This document shows positions 54,535 to 63,040 of a DNA stretch of 64,000 nt, one piece after another; position 1 is the stretch's first letter; each line of letters starts with the position of its first letter. A program made the position numbers and the translations under genes. This DNA is from Glacieibacterium sp965200405 (GTDB taxonomy: Bacteria > Pseudomonadota > Alphaproteobacteria > Sphingomonadales > Sphingomonadaceae). The notes under the pieces were generated by a model that did not search any database, had not been told where the DNA came from, and was given only the letters and a program-made list of their open reading frames with translations. The stretch covers positions 3,286,001-3,350,000 of the forward strand of contig NZ_OZ241356.1 of the NCBI RefSeq assembly GCF_965200405.1. Direction: 5' to 3'.

Positions 54535-55421
54535 GCTGTCACCCCGTCGCCCGGTCGCGCCAACCAGTTTCGCAACGGCGTCAGCAGCGCATCGATCAGG
54601 AAGATGAACAGCAAGGCCGAGGTGAAGGTCACCATTCCCGCGAAATTATGCAGATAGCCCTGGGCCACCGCGTCACCGAAGTAATAGGTCAACAGCACCA
54701 GTGCTGCGACGCGGACGCAGTTCGCCAGGATGGCGATCGGCACGACGAGGAACAGCAGCAGCAGCGAGTAGCGCCAATTGGTGTTGCGCAGGATGTAGAC
54801 GTAGAACAGGCCGATGGCCGCGAGGCTGATCAGCGAGTTCAGGCCAGCGCAGGCGTCCTCGACCAGGAGCTGGTACTGCGCGACATAGATCGTCACGCCG
54901 ACCCGGGCGACCGGATAGCCGGCGAGGCTTAGCGCGCCAGTGACGACCTCTGAAACCAGCAATTTCAACGGCGAGGTGATCTGGTCGAGCAGCCAGCCCG
55001 GAAGCGGGATGACGAAGCCCATGTAGAAGATCGGGAACCACATCAGTCGCAGAACCGCAGGCCCGACATAGGCATAGGCCACGGCGAGCAGGGCCAGCAG
55101 CAGCGCCGCCACCTCGACGCTGATGAAATCGTACGAGCGGCCGAAGACGTAAAGCATCACCGCGGGTACGAACACGGCGAGCGCCAGGGGGAAGCTACCG
55201 GGCCGCGAAAGTTCGCGGATCTGCGGCAGGCGGCGGATGACCAGCCAGATCCCGGTGGCGACGACCAGCGGCCCATGGACGCCGGCTTCGGTCGACCACG
55301 GACCCGAGCCGAGTGCCCCGAGCGTCGGAATGACGACCGCGAGCAGCCCGATCAACAGCGGCCAATGCGCCGTCAGCGCCGCGTAATTCGGTCGTGCGAC
55401 CGGAGTGGCAAGGGTCGCCAT
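54531..55421 (-). CDS. Exosortase (XrtA/XrtV type)
   Basis: A 296-residue integral membrane transpeptidase-like protease with about eight hydrophobic segments. The catalytic residues of the family are present: Cys191 in EDACAGLNSL, Arg237 in ANCVRVAAL and His258 in YLHNFAG. It should recognise PEP-CTERM tails such as that of the 49892-50701 protein. It starts one nt after the upstream ATPase stop and overlaps epsI. Confidence 0.94.
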   Translation of the reverse strand: MATLATPVARPNYAALTAHWPLLIGLLAVVIPTLGALGSGPWSTEAGVHGPLVVATGIWLVIRRLPQIRELSRPGSFPLALAVFVPAVMLYVFGRSYDFISVEVAALLLALLAVAYAYVGPAVLRLMWFPIFYMGFVIPLPGWLLDQITSPLKLLVSEVVTGALSLAGYPVARVGVTIYVAQYQLLVEDACAGLNSLISLAAIGLFYVYILRNTNWRYSLLLLFLVVPIAILANCVRVAALVLLTYYFGDAVAQGYLHNFAGMVTFTSALLFIFLIDALLTPLRNWLARPGDGVTA

Positions 55422-55422
55422 G

Positions 55423-56313
55423 TCAGAATTCGTTCAGGACTGCGCCGACGACGGCGCAGCGCGCGGACTTCAACTGTTCGGACAAGGTCGCGACGTCACT
55501 GACGAAGGTCTGGTCGCGTCGGGCGATGATGATCGAGTGTCCGACTGCGGCGGCGACCGTGAGGGCGTCGGCGCTGCTGTTGGCGGGCGGCGTGTCGAAC
55601 AGCGCAATGTCATACTCGCGCAGCAGCATGTTCATGCCGTCGCGGAAACGCGTGCTCGACAGCAGTTCCTGCGGACGCGCCACCGGCGGGCCAGCGGAAA
55701 TGACCGACAGGTTCGGCAACACGTTGGCGTTGACGACACGCTCCGGCCGGGCGGCCTGCAGCGACAGATAGCTCGAAAGGCCGGGACCACCGACGTCGAG
55801 GCCGAAGATCTGGTCGACGCGCGGGCTTCGCATGTTGGCATCGACGATCAGCGTCTTCATGCCGACCTGCGAGAGCGCCGCGGCGAGGTTGGCGGTCAGG
55901 AAGCTGCAACCGGCACCTTCGATCGGCGCGATCATCGCCAGCGCCCGGCGACCGGGCTTGATGTGCTGGGCAATGATCTGCGTCCGCAGCAGCCGGATCG
56001 CCTCCGCCTTGGCGCCGAGCGGATCGGTCAGCACGACCAGTTCGTCCGAGACGCTGCGGCGGTAGTCCGACTGCAGCGCAAGGCTGTTGATCAGCTGCTC
56101 GCGCGCCCGGTCGAGCTCGTCCGGACCGATGAAGCCGAGCTCCAGCGCCGCCTGATCGAAGTCGAGGTTGCGCTCGGCCTGATGCGCGGAGACCCGAGCA
56201 ACTTCGTCGTCGGTCAGCAGGCCGAGCCGCTGCAACGCATCGCGCATCGGGGCGTCGACAGCCGCACGGCCGTCGTCGACGAAGGTCTGGGTATCCAACG
56301 GATTCTCGCTCAT
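55423..56313 (-). CDS. CpsD/CapB-like ATPase with altered P-loop
   Basis: A 296-residue protein with an N-terminal ~75-residue helical domain of the GspE-N type (LLTDDEVARV, GFIGPDELDRA) and a BY-kinase-like ATPase domain. Walker A is EGAGCSFL: the essential Lys is replaced by Cys136. The Walker A' (LIVDANMRSPR) and Walker B (ALFDTPP) regions are kept. No C-terminal Tyr cluster is present. It probably works with the Wzz-like protein that overlaps it. Confidence 0.9.
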   Translation of the reverse strand: MSENPLDTQTFVDDGRAAVDAPMRDALQRLGLLTDDEVARVSAHQAERNLDFDQAALELGFIGPDELDRAREQLINSLALQSDYRRSVSDELVVLTDPLGAKAEAIRLLRTQIIAQHIKPGRRALAMIAPIEGAGCSFLTANLAAALSQVGMKTLIVDANMRSPRVDQIFGLDVGGPGLSSYLSLQAARPERVVNANVLPNLSVISAGPPVARPQELLSSTRFRDGMNMLLREYDIALFDTPPANSSADALTVAAAVGHSIIIARRDQTFVSDVATLSEQLKSARCAVVGAVLNEF

Positions 56314-57704
56314 TCTGCAGGCTGCAATGCGTCTGCGTTCGATTGGCGACGCTGTAGCATGCGTCGCACCCAGGCCCTGAATGGCGCCCGCTCGCCGGTG
56401 CCGATGACCGCCAGCACGGGGACATGCGCCGCAGCGATCAAGTCTTCCGTACCCCGCACCCGACGCCCGAGCATCTCGACGACGATCGCCGAGACAATGC
56501 CGACAATCAGGCCGCCGAGGATCGCAAGCACACTAATCAGCGGCATGTTCGGGAACGACGGCGTACCGCTGCCGACCGGATCGCCGAGCGTCACCAGTCC
56601 GGTTTCGGAGACATCCGACTGCAGCTTCAGGTCGGCCGTGCGAACGGCAGCGCGCTCATATTGCGAGCGGCGCAGGTCGACCTCGCGCTGGAAGGCGCCA
56701 AGCTTGTCGAGCGTGTCCTTCATGCCGAGCACCCGGTTCTTCTGGGCGTTATATTCTGACTCGAGCTGAGCGATCGACTTGCGGGTCGAGGCTGCCGCAC
56801 TGCCGCCGATCGCCCGTGCCGCCGCCGTTTCGGTGGCGAGCTGACGCTGCAACAGGGTCCGCCGCTGCATCAGCGCCTGATAGGCGGGATGCGACGTCCC
56901 GAGGCGCTCGCCAGCCTGCTGAAGCTGATCGTCGGCGGTAGCGAGCTGCATCTTCAGCTGGTCGACGATGCCGGAGCTTTGACCACGCTGTTCCGCCGCA
57001 TATTCCTGCGTCGTCGAGGAGCTGCGTGCCGCCAGCAATGCGGACTGCAGGCCCTGGAGCTTGGCACTTTCGGCCTCGACGCCGCCGGCCATGACGATGC
57101 CGTTCGCACGCTCGAAGTTAGACTTCGCGCTTTCTGCGGTGGTCAGCGCGGCCTGGGCCTTGTCGGCCTGGGCCCGGTACCAGTCCGCAGTGCGTCCGGC
57201 CGAGTCCGTACGGTAACGCAGTGCAGCGTCGATGTAAGCGTCGCGGATCAGGCCGACGATGTTGCGAGCGACATCCGGGTTGGGCGCGTCATAGGTGATT
57301 TCGAGGATGTTGCTGCCCTCGACCATGCCGGCGTCGGTGTGATCGATGATCTTTTGCGCGAGGTAGCGGCGCAGGTCGCCGGTCCCGCCGGTATCCTTCT
57401 GCCATTCCGCGACCAGCGTCGGCTTCTTGGCAAGCTCGGCCCGGTCGACGACGTCGCCGGCGACTCGGTAGTCCTTGATCAGCTCGGTCTGGGTGCGGGT
57501 GTAGCCACGCACGAACTGGTTCGCGAGCACCTGGCCGGTCACCGGATCCGGCTTGATCACGTCCAGGATGATGCGGGCCTTGGCAGGATAACGCTCGGGC
57601 AGCCGCGACGCGATGCCGATGGCAAGCACCGAGATCGTCAGCATGCAGCCGAGGATAATCCATCGGCGCGCGAACAGGATGCGCAGAAACTGAAGAATGC
57701 TCAT
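56310..57704 (-). CDS. Chain-length determinant protein (Wzz/EpsF-like)
   Basis: A 464-residue inner-membrane protein. A transmembrane helix (WIILGCMLTISVLAIGIA) precedes a large periplasmic coiled-coil region (residues ~150-370) and a second helix (ISVLAILGGLIVGIVSAIVVEML). A short basic cytoplasmic tail follows. It sets polymer length and recruits the ATPase encoded next. Its stop overlaps that gene (ATGA). Confidence 0.93.
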   Translation of the reverse strand: MSILQFLRILFARRWIILGCMLTISVLAIGIASRLPERYPAKARIILDVIKPDPVTGQVLANQFVRGYTRTQTELIKDYRVAGDVVDRAELAKKPTLVAEWQKDTGGTGDLRRYLAQKIIDHTDAGMVEGSNILEITYDAPNPDVARNIVGLIRDAYIDAALRYRTDSAGRTADWYRAQADKAQAALTTAESAKSNFERANGIVMAGGVEAESAKLQGLQSALLAARSSSTTQEYAAEQRGQSSGIVDQLKMQLATADDQLQQAGERLGTSHPAYQALMQRRTLLQRQLATETAAARAIGGSAAASTRKSIAQLESEYNAQKNRVLGMKDTLDKLGAFQREVDLRRSQYERAAVRTADLKLQSDVSETGLVTLGDPVGSGTPSFPNMPLISVLAILGGLIVGIVSAIVVEMLGRRVRGTEDLIAAAHVPVLAVIGTGERAPFRAWVRRMLQRRQSNADALQPAE

Positions 57705-57801
57705 ACGCCGTTACTTGCTCCATGCCCCCACCGGGCGGACATCGCCGGCGGGGTCGCTTGCACGTTCCCGCCGGGCAGATCGTTCGTCTGATCTAGACCG
57801 A

Positions 57802-58590
57802 TCAGAACAAGCGTTCCTTAATGACCAGCACATCATTCTTCTGAATTTGCTGGTCGAGGTCGATTTCGTCTTTTTCCTTCGAGCCGACGCGGTACAGGCC
57901 GACCTTCTTGTCCGATCCGGCGGCGGTGACGCCGCCCGCCAGCGCGATCGCCTGGCGGACCGTCATGCCACGTAGCAACGGCAATGCGCCGGGCTTGTTG
58001 ATCGCGCCGGTGACATAGAAGGTGTCGGCATCGGGCACGTACAGGGTATCGTTAGGCTCGAGCAACGGATCCTTGTCGGCGGTGCCGCGGACCAGTGCCT
58101 CGGTGTCGAGGCGTGTTTCCTTGTAGTCGCTGCCACGGCGCAGATAGATATAGTTGGCGCCGTTCTCGCGGACCCAACCCGCCTTGAGCAGGACTTCGAG
58201 GACGCGGTAGGCGCGGTCCAGCGGGTAGATCCCGGGGGCGCCGACCTTGCCGGCGACGTTGACGGTCCGGCTGGCGAAACCGCCGACCTCGACGTTGACG
58301 ACCGGCGCCTTGAAGAAGCCGCCGGAGACCAGCTTCTTGGTGATCAGGTCGGCGAGCGACAGCGTCGTCTGGCCGGTGGCCTTGATCGAACCGATCAGCG
58401 GCATGACGATCGTGCCGTCGGACTTGATGCGGGTGGTGATGCTGGCATCGGTCTGGCCGTAGACCTGGATCTGCACGGTATCGTCAGGGCCGAGGATATA
58501 GCCACCACCGGTCTGGGCCATCGCCGCAGTCGCGCTGCCAAGGATCATGATGGCGACCAGCAGTCGCCAGAGTGTCACAAAAACACGCAT
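57802..58590 (-). CDS. Polysaccharide export protein (Wza/EpsE-like)
   Basis: A 262-residue exported protein. A signal peptide ending ATAAMAQ is followed by the export domain (YILGPDDTVQIQVYGQTDAS) and two SLBB-type segments (VAGKVGAPGIYPLD, VTGAINKPGALPL). No lipobox Cys is seen, as in some exosortase-linked versions. The ATG overlaps the upstream beta-barrel stop (TGATG), with GGGAGAGG as ribosome-binding site. A 97-bp gap separates it from the Wzz-like gene. Confidence 0.94.
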   Translation of the reverse strand: MRVFVTLWRLLVAIMILGSATAAMAQTGGGYILGPDDTVQIQVYGQTDASITTRIKSDGTIVMPLIGSIKATGQTTLSLADLITKKLVSGGFFKAPVVNVEVGGFASRTVNVAGKVGAPGIYPLDRAYRVLEVLLKAGWVRENGANYIYLRRGSDYKETRLDTEALVRGTADKDPLLEPNDTLYVPDADTFYVTGAINKPGALPLLRGMTVRQAIALAGGVTAAGSDKKVGLYRVGSKEKDEIDLDQQIQKNDVLVIKERLF

Positions 58591-59927
58591 CAGCCTCTCC
58601 CAAATCTAACGTGCAGTGTCAGCCGCGCTGTAGTGCTGCTATAGCTGTAGATCACCGGATCCGATTTCCGTCGTTCGTGGCCGACCTCGAAATCGACGTC
58701 GTACAACGCGGTCGGCGAGTAACTCAGTCGTCCATATACGCGCTCGTTCCGGTCAGAGTTGCGCGCGATCGGCTCCGTCCCCGACGAGAAACTGCCGCGA
58801 TACTTCCGATTTATGTAGCTGCCGCCGAAGCCCGCCGTGAGCGAGGGACGCAAGGCGTAGCTGACCTCGGCACCGATCAGGTCGGTGACCGAGTACAGGG
58901 CGCCGACATTCGACGAATTGTTGACGCTGCGCGACGCCGAGATGTCGGTCGTCAGGCGCGTGCTGGGCCGATACGTGATGACCGCCGAATAGCCGCCGCC
59001 CGAATAGCCCTTGCGGTCGATCGGAATGGTACCGATCGGCACGTCGAAGATCGTGATGACCTGCTGGATCGTCTTGGGCTTGGGATTGGCGCGGTTGTAC
59101 GAGCCCTGCAGCGACAGCGACAGGCGCGTGCCGATCGGCCGCGAATAGCCGATGAAGCCCGAATAGATGTCGAGCCCGTCGCTGTCGGTGCCGCCGGCCA
59201 CCGTCACCAGCCGTAAAGGATAGTCGATCGTCGAATAGCTGCCGCCGATGCTGAACTGGCCGATCCGTCCGGCACCGAGATTCGCATGCGCGTCGAAGCT
59301 GTTCTGCCGCAGATCGAACAGGCTCCGCCGGACGTCGGCATTATCGACGATCCGGCGGGTTGCCCCGCCGCCGAAGCCGATACCGACCGGCGGCGCGCAT
59401 TCGATCGCGGCGGCATAGACCTGCGTCTGCTGGACGTTGCTGCCGCTGAAGTCCGACAGTTCCGACAACAGGCTCTGACGGCGCTGATATTCGCCGTTGA
59501 GAGAGCCGCTGCAGGAGCGTCCGGCGCGAAGATTGGCGCCACCGCCGATGACGTAGCGGTTACGGTTCAGGCGGGTGTCCTGCGCATAGAAATCGCGACC
59601 GACCAGGCCACCGATGAAAATCTGCTGGCGACCGATGGGCATGCCATAGGCTGCCGAGACCGACGGGCTGAACCGCACGTCGCCCTTCTTCTCGCCGGGT
59701 CGGGTCACGAGGCGCGAGCCACCGAGGCGGAGGATGTTGGTGTCGTACAGCGTGCTCAGCGTTCCATCGATCCGGAAGCCGCGTCCCTGGACTGGCGCGA
59801 CCGTCGTCGCGCTGCGGGCAAAGCTGTTGTCATCGCCGGACGAGCGCTGTGCGACCGCTGGCGTCAGCGCGATTCCCGCCACGCCGAGGGCAAGGCAGCA
59901 CCTGATTCCGAACCTATGCCGGAGCAT
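58590..59927 (-). CDS. Outer-membrane beta-barrel protein of EPS cluster
   Basis: A ~445-residue protein with a signal peptide (CCLALGVAGIALTPAVAQ) followed by alternating beta-strand sequence typical of a 16- to 18-strand barrel (LRPSLTAGFGGSYINRKYRG, ARLTLHVRFGRG at the C-terminus). It matches the BBP2/EpsL-like class found in exosortase exopolysaccharide clusters. It may form the polymer exit pore. ATG 59925-59927 fits the signal peptide better than upstream starts. Confidence 0.85.
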   Translation of the reverse strand: MLRHRFGIRCCLALGVAGIALTPAVAQRSSGDDNSFARSATTVAPVQGRGFRIDGTLSTLYDTNILRLGGSRLVTRPGEKKGDVRFSPSVSAAYGMPIGRQQIFIGGLVGRDFYAQDTRLNRNRYVIGGGANLRAGRSCSGSLNGEYQRRQSLLSELSDFSGSNVQQTQVYAAAIECAPPVGIGFGGGATRRIVDNADVRRSLFDLRQNSFDAHANLGAGRIGQFSIGGSYSTIDYPLRLVTVAGGTDSDGLDIYSGFIGYSRPIGTRLSLSLQGSYNRANPKPKTIQQVITIFDVPIGTIPIDRKGYSGGGYSAVITYRPSTRLTTDISASRSVNNSSNVGALYSVTDLIGAEVSYALRPSLTAGFGGSYINRKYRGSFSSGTEPIARNSDRNERVYGRLSYSPTALYDVDFEVGHERRKSDPVIYSYSSTTARLTLHVRFGRG

Positions 59928-60130
59928 GACTTCGCTCAACTTGTACCCCCACCTCGAAACCCTGAGACCGCGCGGGCCACGGCATCGCGATAGCATGGGT
60001 CCGCGCGAGGCGGCAACTGGTGGATGTTGCGGCGCGATATATTGCGTCCGTTAACCCAATTACTGTGGCGCGCACGACGCATTCCGGCCTATCAGGGTCG
60101 GAACGAGTGTTTTTTGCGATTGGGAACGGC

Positions 60131-61501
60131 ATGATCTGGAAACGCTGGTCCAAGGGCCGCAGTGAAGATGGTGCAACAGAGGCTCGGGTCGAGCCTTTCA
60201 CGGCGATCGATCCGCGGCTGCGTCAGCGTCCGGCGTTCCTGGACGCATTATGGCGTGACGAGAAGCCGGTCAGCACCGGGATCGAGCTGCCGCGTTTTGC
60301 AGCGACCGCGTCCGACGATGTAGAAAGTGGCGAGGAGCCCGCCCTGGCGCGCCGCCGCCTGGCGCTGCGCGATGCCCTGGGCGCGTCGCAGCCTGTCGTG
60401 GCGCGCGAGCGTTTCGCCGGCCGGCACGATGCGCTGGCTCAGCTGATCGCCGCGGTCGAGCAGCAGCGTGTCCATGTCGTCATCTACGGCGAGCGCGGTA
60501 TCGGCAAGACCAGCCTGGTCCATGTCTTTGCCGACACCGCCCGCGAAGCACGCTATCTGGTGATCTACGGCAGCTGCGGCACCGAGGCGAAGTTCGACGC
60601 GATGTTCCGCGCCTTCGCCACCAAGATCCCGATGCTCTACCACCGCAACGTCCTGCCGACCTCGAACGACAGCGAGCTCAGCGCGACCTTCGACAGCCTG
60701 TTGCCCGAGGGTGCTTTCGGACCGCGCGAGGTCAGCGACCTGTTCGCCGATGTCGTCGGAACGCGCATCATCCTGATCCTCGACGAGTATGACCGCGTCA
60801 TCGACCGCGCCTTCCGGCGCGATGTCGCCGAGCTGATCAAGAACCTGTCCGACCGTGCGGCGCGCGTGCAGCTGGTGCTGACCGGCGTCGCGCAGAACCT
60901 CGACGAGCTGGTCGGCTACGCGCCGTCGATTCGACGCAACATCGTCGGCCTGCCGATGCGGCCGCTGTCGAATGCCGAAGTGCGCTCGGTGCTGGCGCTC
61001 GGGGAGCAGGCGGCGGGCCTAACCTATTCCGACGAAGCCGCGAGCATGATCGCGACGATGGCCGGCGGCTCGCCTTACCTGGTGCGGTTGCTCGGCCACC
61101 GGGCCGGAATGGCGGCGCTCGACCAGCACCGCAACACGGTCGACGCGGGGCATGGCCATGCGGCCGTGGAGCGCGTGCTGACCGACTGGAACGCGTCGCT
61201 GCCCCGTCGTGTACAGGCCATTCTCGGCCGCGACTCCGCCCAGGCGCAATGGCCGTTGCTGGTCGCCGCGGCCCGCGCCGGCAGCAGCGCCGACGGCTGG
61301 TTCGGCATCGACGACGTTAATACCGAGCTTGCCGGCGCGATCCCGGTGGCGGCGATCGAGCGCGACCTGCGCGGCTTTGCGCACAGCAACGACCTGCTCG
61401 AAGTCGATGACGAGGCCGGCGAGATCCGCTTCCGCTATCGTTATCCGGGCGTCTCGTCGCTGCTGCTGATGTCGGCGGCAATGGCCAAGCTCGCGGCCTG
61501 A
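60131..61501 (+). CDS. AAA/STAND-type ATPase of EPS cluster
   Basis: A 456-residue cytoplasmic ATPase. The Walker A motif is GERGIGKT at residues 120-127, and the Walker B LILILDEYD near 218. LVLTGVAQNLDEL is the sensor-like region. The C-terminal half (winged-helix-like) resembles the Orc/Cdc6-STAND group. Similar ATP-binding proteins occur in polysaccharide loci; their role is unknown. It diverges from the beta-barrel gene and starts the plus-strand glycosyltransferase operon. Confidence 0.82.
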   Translation: MIWKRWSKGRSEDGATEARVEPFTAIDPRLRQRPAFLDALWRDEKPVSTGIELPRFAATASDDVESGEEPALARRRLALRDALGASQPVVARERFAGRHDALAQLIAAVEQQRVHVVIYGERGIGKTSLVHVFADTAREARYLVIYGSCGTEAKFDAMFRAFATKIPMLYHRNVLPTSNDSELSATFDSLLPEGAFGPREVSDLFADVVGTRIILILDEYDRVIDRAFRRDVAELIKNLSDRAARVQLVLTGVAQNLDELVGYAPSIRRNIVGLPMRPLSNAEVRSVLALGEQAAGLTYSDEAASMIATMAGGSPYLVRLLGHRAGMAALDQHRNTVDAGHGHAAVERVLTDWNASLPRRVQAILGRDSAQAQWPLLVAAARAGSSADGWFGIDDVNTELAGAIPVAAIERDLRGFAHSNDLLEVDDEAGEIRFRYRYPGVSSLLLMSAAMAKLAA

Positions 61502-61508
61502 GCCCGGT

Positions 61509-62135
61509 ATGTTCAAGGCGTTGCGCGACAAGCTGCGCATTCGCTGGTTGCTGCGCGACGAATATGAAAGCACCGAGCTGCGGCGCTGGTTCGCGGCACG
61601 CTGGGGCGTCGAGGCGGGCCTGTACAGTTACGGCTGCTTCGACCCGTGGCGCGTCCCGGCGCGGACCCGCATCGGGCGCTATTGCTCGTTCGCCAAGACC
61701 GCGCGGGTCCTCGATGCCAATCACCCGATCGAGGCGCTGACCACCCATCCGTTCCTCTACGAGGCGCGCTTCGGCGTCGTGCCCGCCGACCGCATCGACC
61801 CGGCCTGGCTGGAGATCGGTGACGATGTCTGGATTAGCCACAACGCCACCATTGCGCCTGGCTGCAAGTCGATCGGGCGCGGCGCGATCATCGGTGCCGG
61901 TGCCGTCGTGACCCACGATGTCGCCCCCTACACCATCGTCGCCGGCCTGCCCGCCCGCCCCTTGCGCGCCCGCTTCGACGCCGAGACCATCGCCGCGATC
62001 GAACAGTCCCGCTGGTGGGAACTGGACAAGGCCGCCCTGCGCCGCATGATCGCCAACGACGCCGCGACGGCGTTCGCGCCGGCCGCGGGCGGTATCGCCG
62101 CCGCGGTCGCCCGGGCACGCGGCATCGCGCCGTGA
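61509..62135 (+). CDS. Hexapeptide-repeat acyltransferase
   Basis: A 208-residue left-handed beta-helix acyltransferase (XAT/CatB-like). TRIGRYCSFAKT, then HPIEALTTHPFLYE, and repeats EIGDDVWISHNATIAPGCKSIGRGAIIGAGAVVTHD are typical. It probably acetylates a sugar of the exopolysaccharide. It starts 7 nt after the ATPase gene and overlaps the next glycosyltransferase by 4 nt (GTGA). Confidence 0.9.
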   Translation: MFKALRDKLRIRWLLRDEYESTELRRWFAARWGVEAGLYSYGCFDPWRVPARTRIGRYCSFAKTARVLDANHPIEALTTHPFLYEARFGVVPADRIDPAWLEIGDDVWISHNATIAPGCKSIGRGAIIGAGAVVTHDVAPYTIVAGLPARPLRARFDAETIAAIEQSRWWELDKAALRRMIANDAATAFAPAAGGIAAAVARARGIAP

Positions 62136-63040
62136 CGCCGCCGCGCGCCTCGGTCATCATCCCGCACCTCAACACGCCGGACCTGCTGGCGCGGTGCCTT
62201 GCCTCGGTCGTCGCGCAGCAACTCGACCAGGGCGACTTCGAGGTCATCGTCGTCGACAACGGCTCGACCGTCTCTCTCGATGACGTCCGCACCGCATATC
62301 CCGCAGTCGCCTTCCTCGACGAGTCCGAACCCGGGCCGGGGCTGGCGCGCAATCTCGGCGCCGCCCATGCCAAGGCGCCGGTGCTCGCCTTCATCGATGC
62401 CGATTGCCGCGCCGCGCCGGGCTGGCTGCAGGCCGCGGTCGACGCCGTGGAGATCGATCCCGAGCACGTCGTCGCCGGCGGCGCGATTGACATCGACACG
62501 GTCGACCCCCGGCACATGACCGGGATGGAGGCCTATGAGTCGGTCTTCGGCTTTCGCCAGAAATGGTACATCGCCAAGCGCCGCTTTTCGGTGACCGCGA
62601 ACCTGGCGATGGGCGCTGCCATCCACCGTGCCGTCGGGCCCTTCGCCGGCATCGACACCGCCGAGGATCTCGACTGGGGCCAGCGCGCGACCGCCAGGGG
62701 CTATCCCCCGCGTTATGTCGAGGCGATGCTGGTCTATCACCCGGCACGGCCCGATTTCGACAGCATGGCGCGTAAGTGGCGGCGGCTGATCCATCACACC
62801 GCGACCGCCGACCGGCTGGCGCACCGGACGCGCTGGCCGTGGCGGCTGAAAGCGGCGGCGCTGGTGCTCGCGGTTCCGGTGCAGGCGGCGCGGCTGCTAA
62901 CTTCGCCACGCCTCGCGGGCCTGGGCAATCGCTGTCGCGGCGTGCTGGCGCTGGCTCGCATCAACCTGTTCCGCAGCGCCGAGATGCTCCGCGCCGCGCG
63001 ACCCTCCCAGGCTGGCGGCGCGACCTCATGGAATCGCTGA
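62132..63040 (+). CDS. GT2 family glycosyltransferase
   Basis: A 302-residue GT-A fold enzyme. SVIIPHLNTPDLL, VIVVDNGST, FIDADCRA (DxD) and TAEDLDWGQRATARGY give the expected motif order; a hydrophobic C-terminal stretch may bind the membrane. It adds a sugar to the growing lipid-linked repeat. The start is GTG 62132 within the previous stop overlap. It overlaps the next gene by 13 nt. Confidence 0.92.
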   Translation: MTPPRASVIIPHLNTPDLLARCLASVVAQQLDQGDFEVIVVDNGSTVSLDDVRTAYPAVAFLDESEPGPGLARNLGAAHAKAPVLAFIDADCRAAPGWLQAAVDAVEIDPEHVVAGGAIDIDTVDPRHMTGMEAYESVFGFRQKWYIAKRRFSVTANLAMGAAIHRAVGPFAGIDTAEDLDWGQRATARGYPPRYVEAMLVYHPARPDFDSMARKWRRLIHHTATADRLAHRTRWPWRLKAAALVLAVPVQAARLLTSPRLAGLGNRCRGVLALARINLFRSAEMLRAARPSQAGGATSWNR

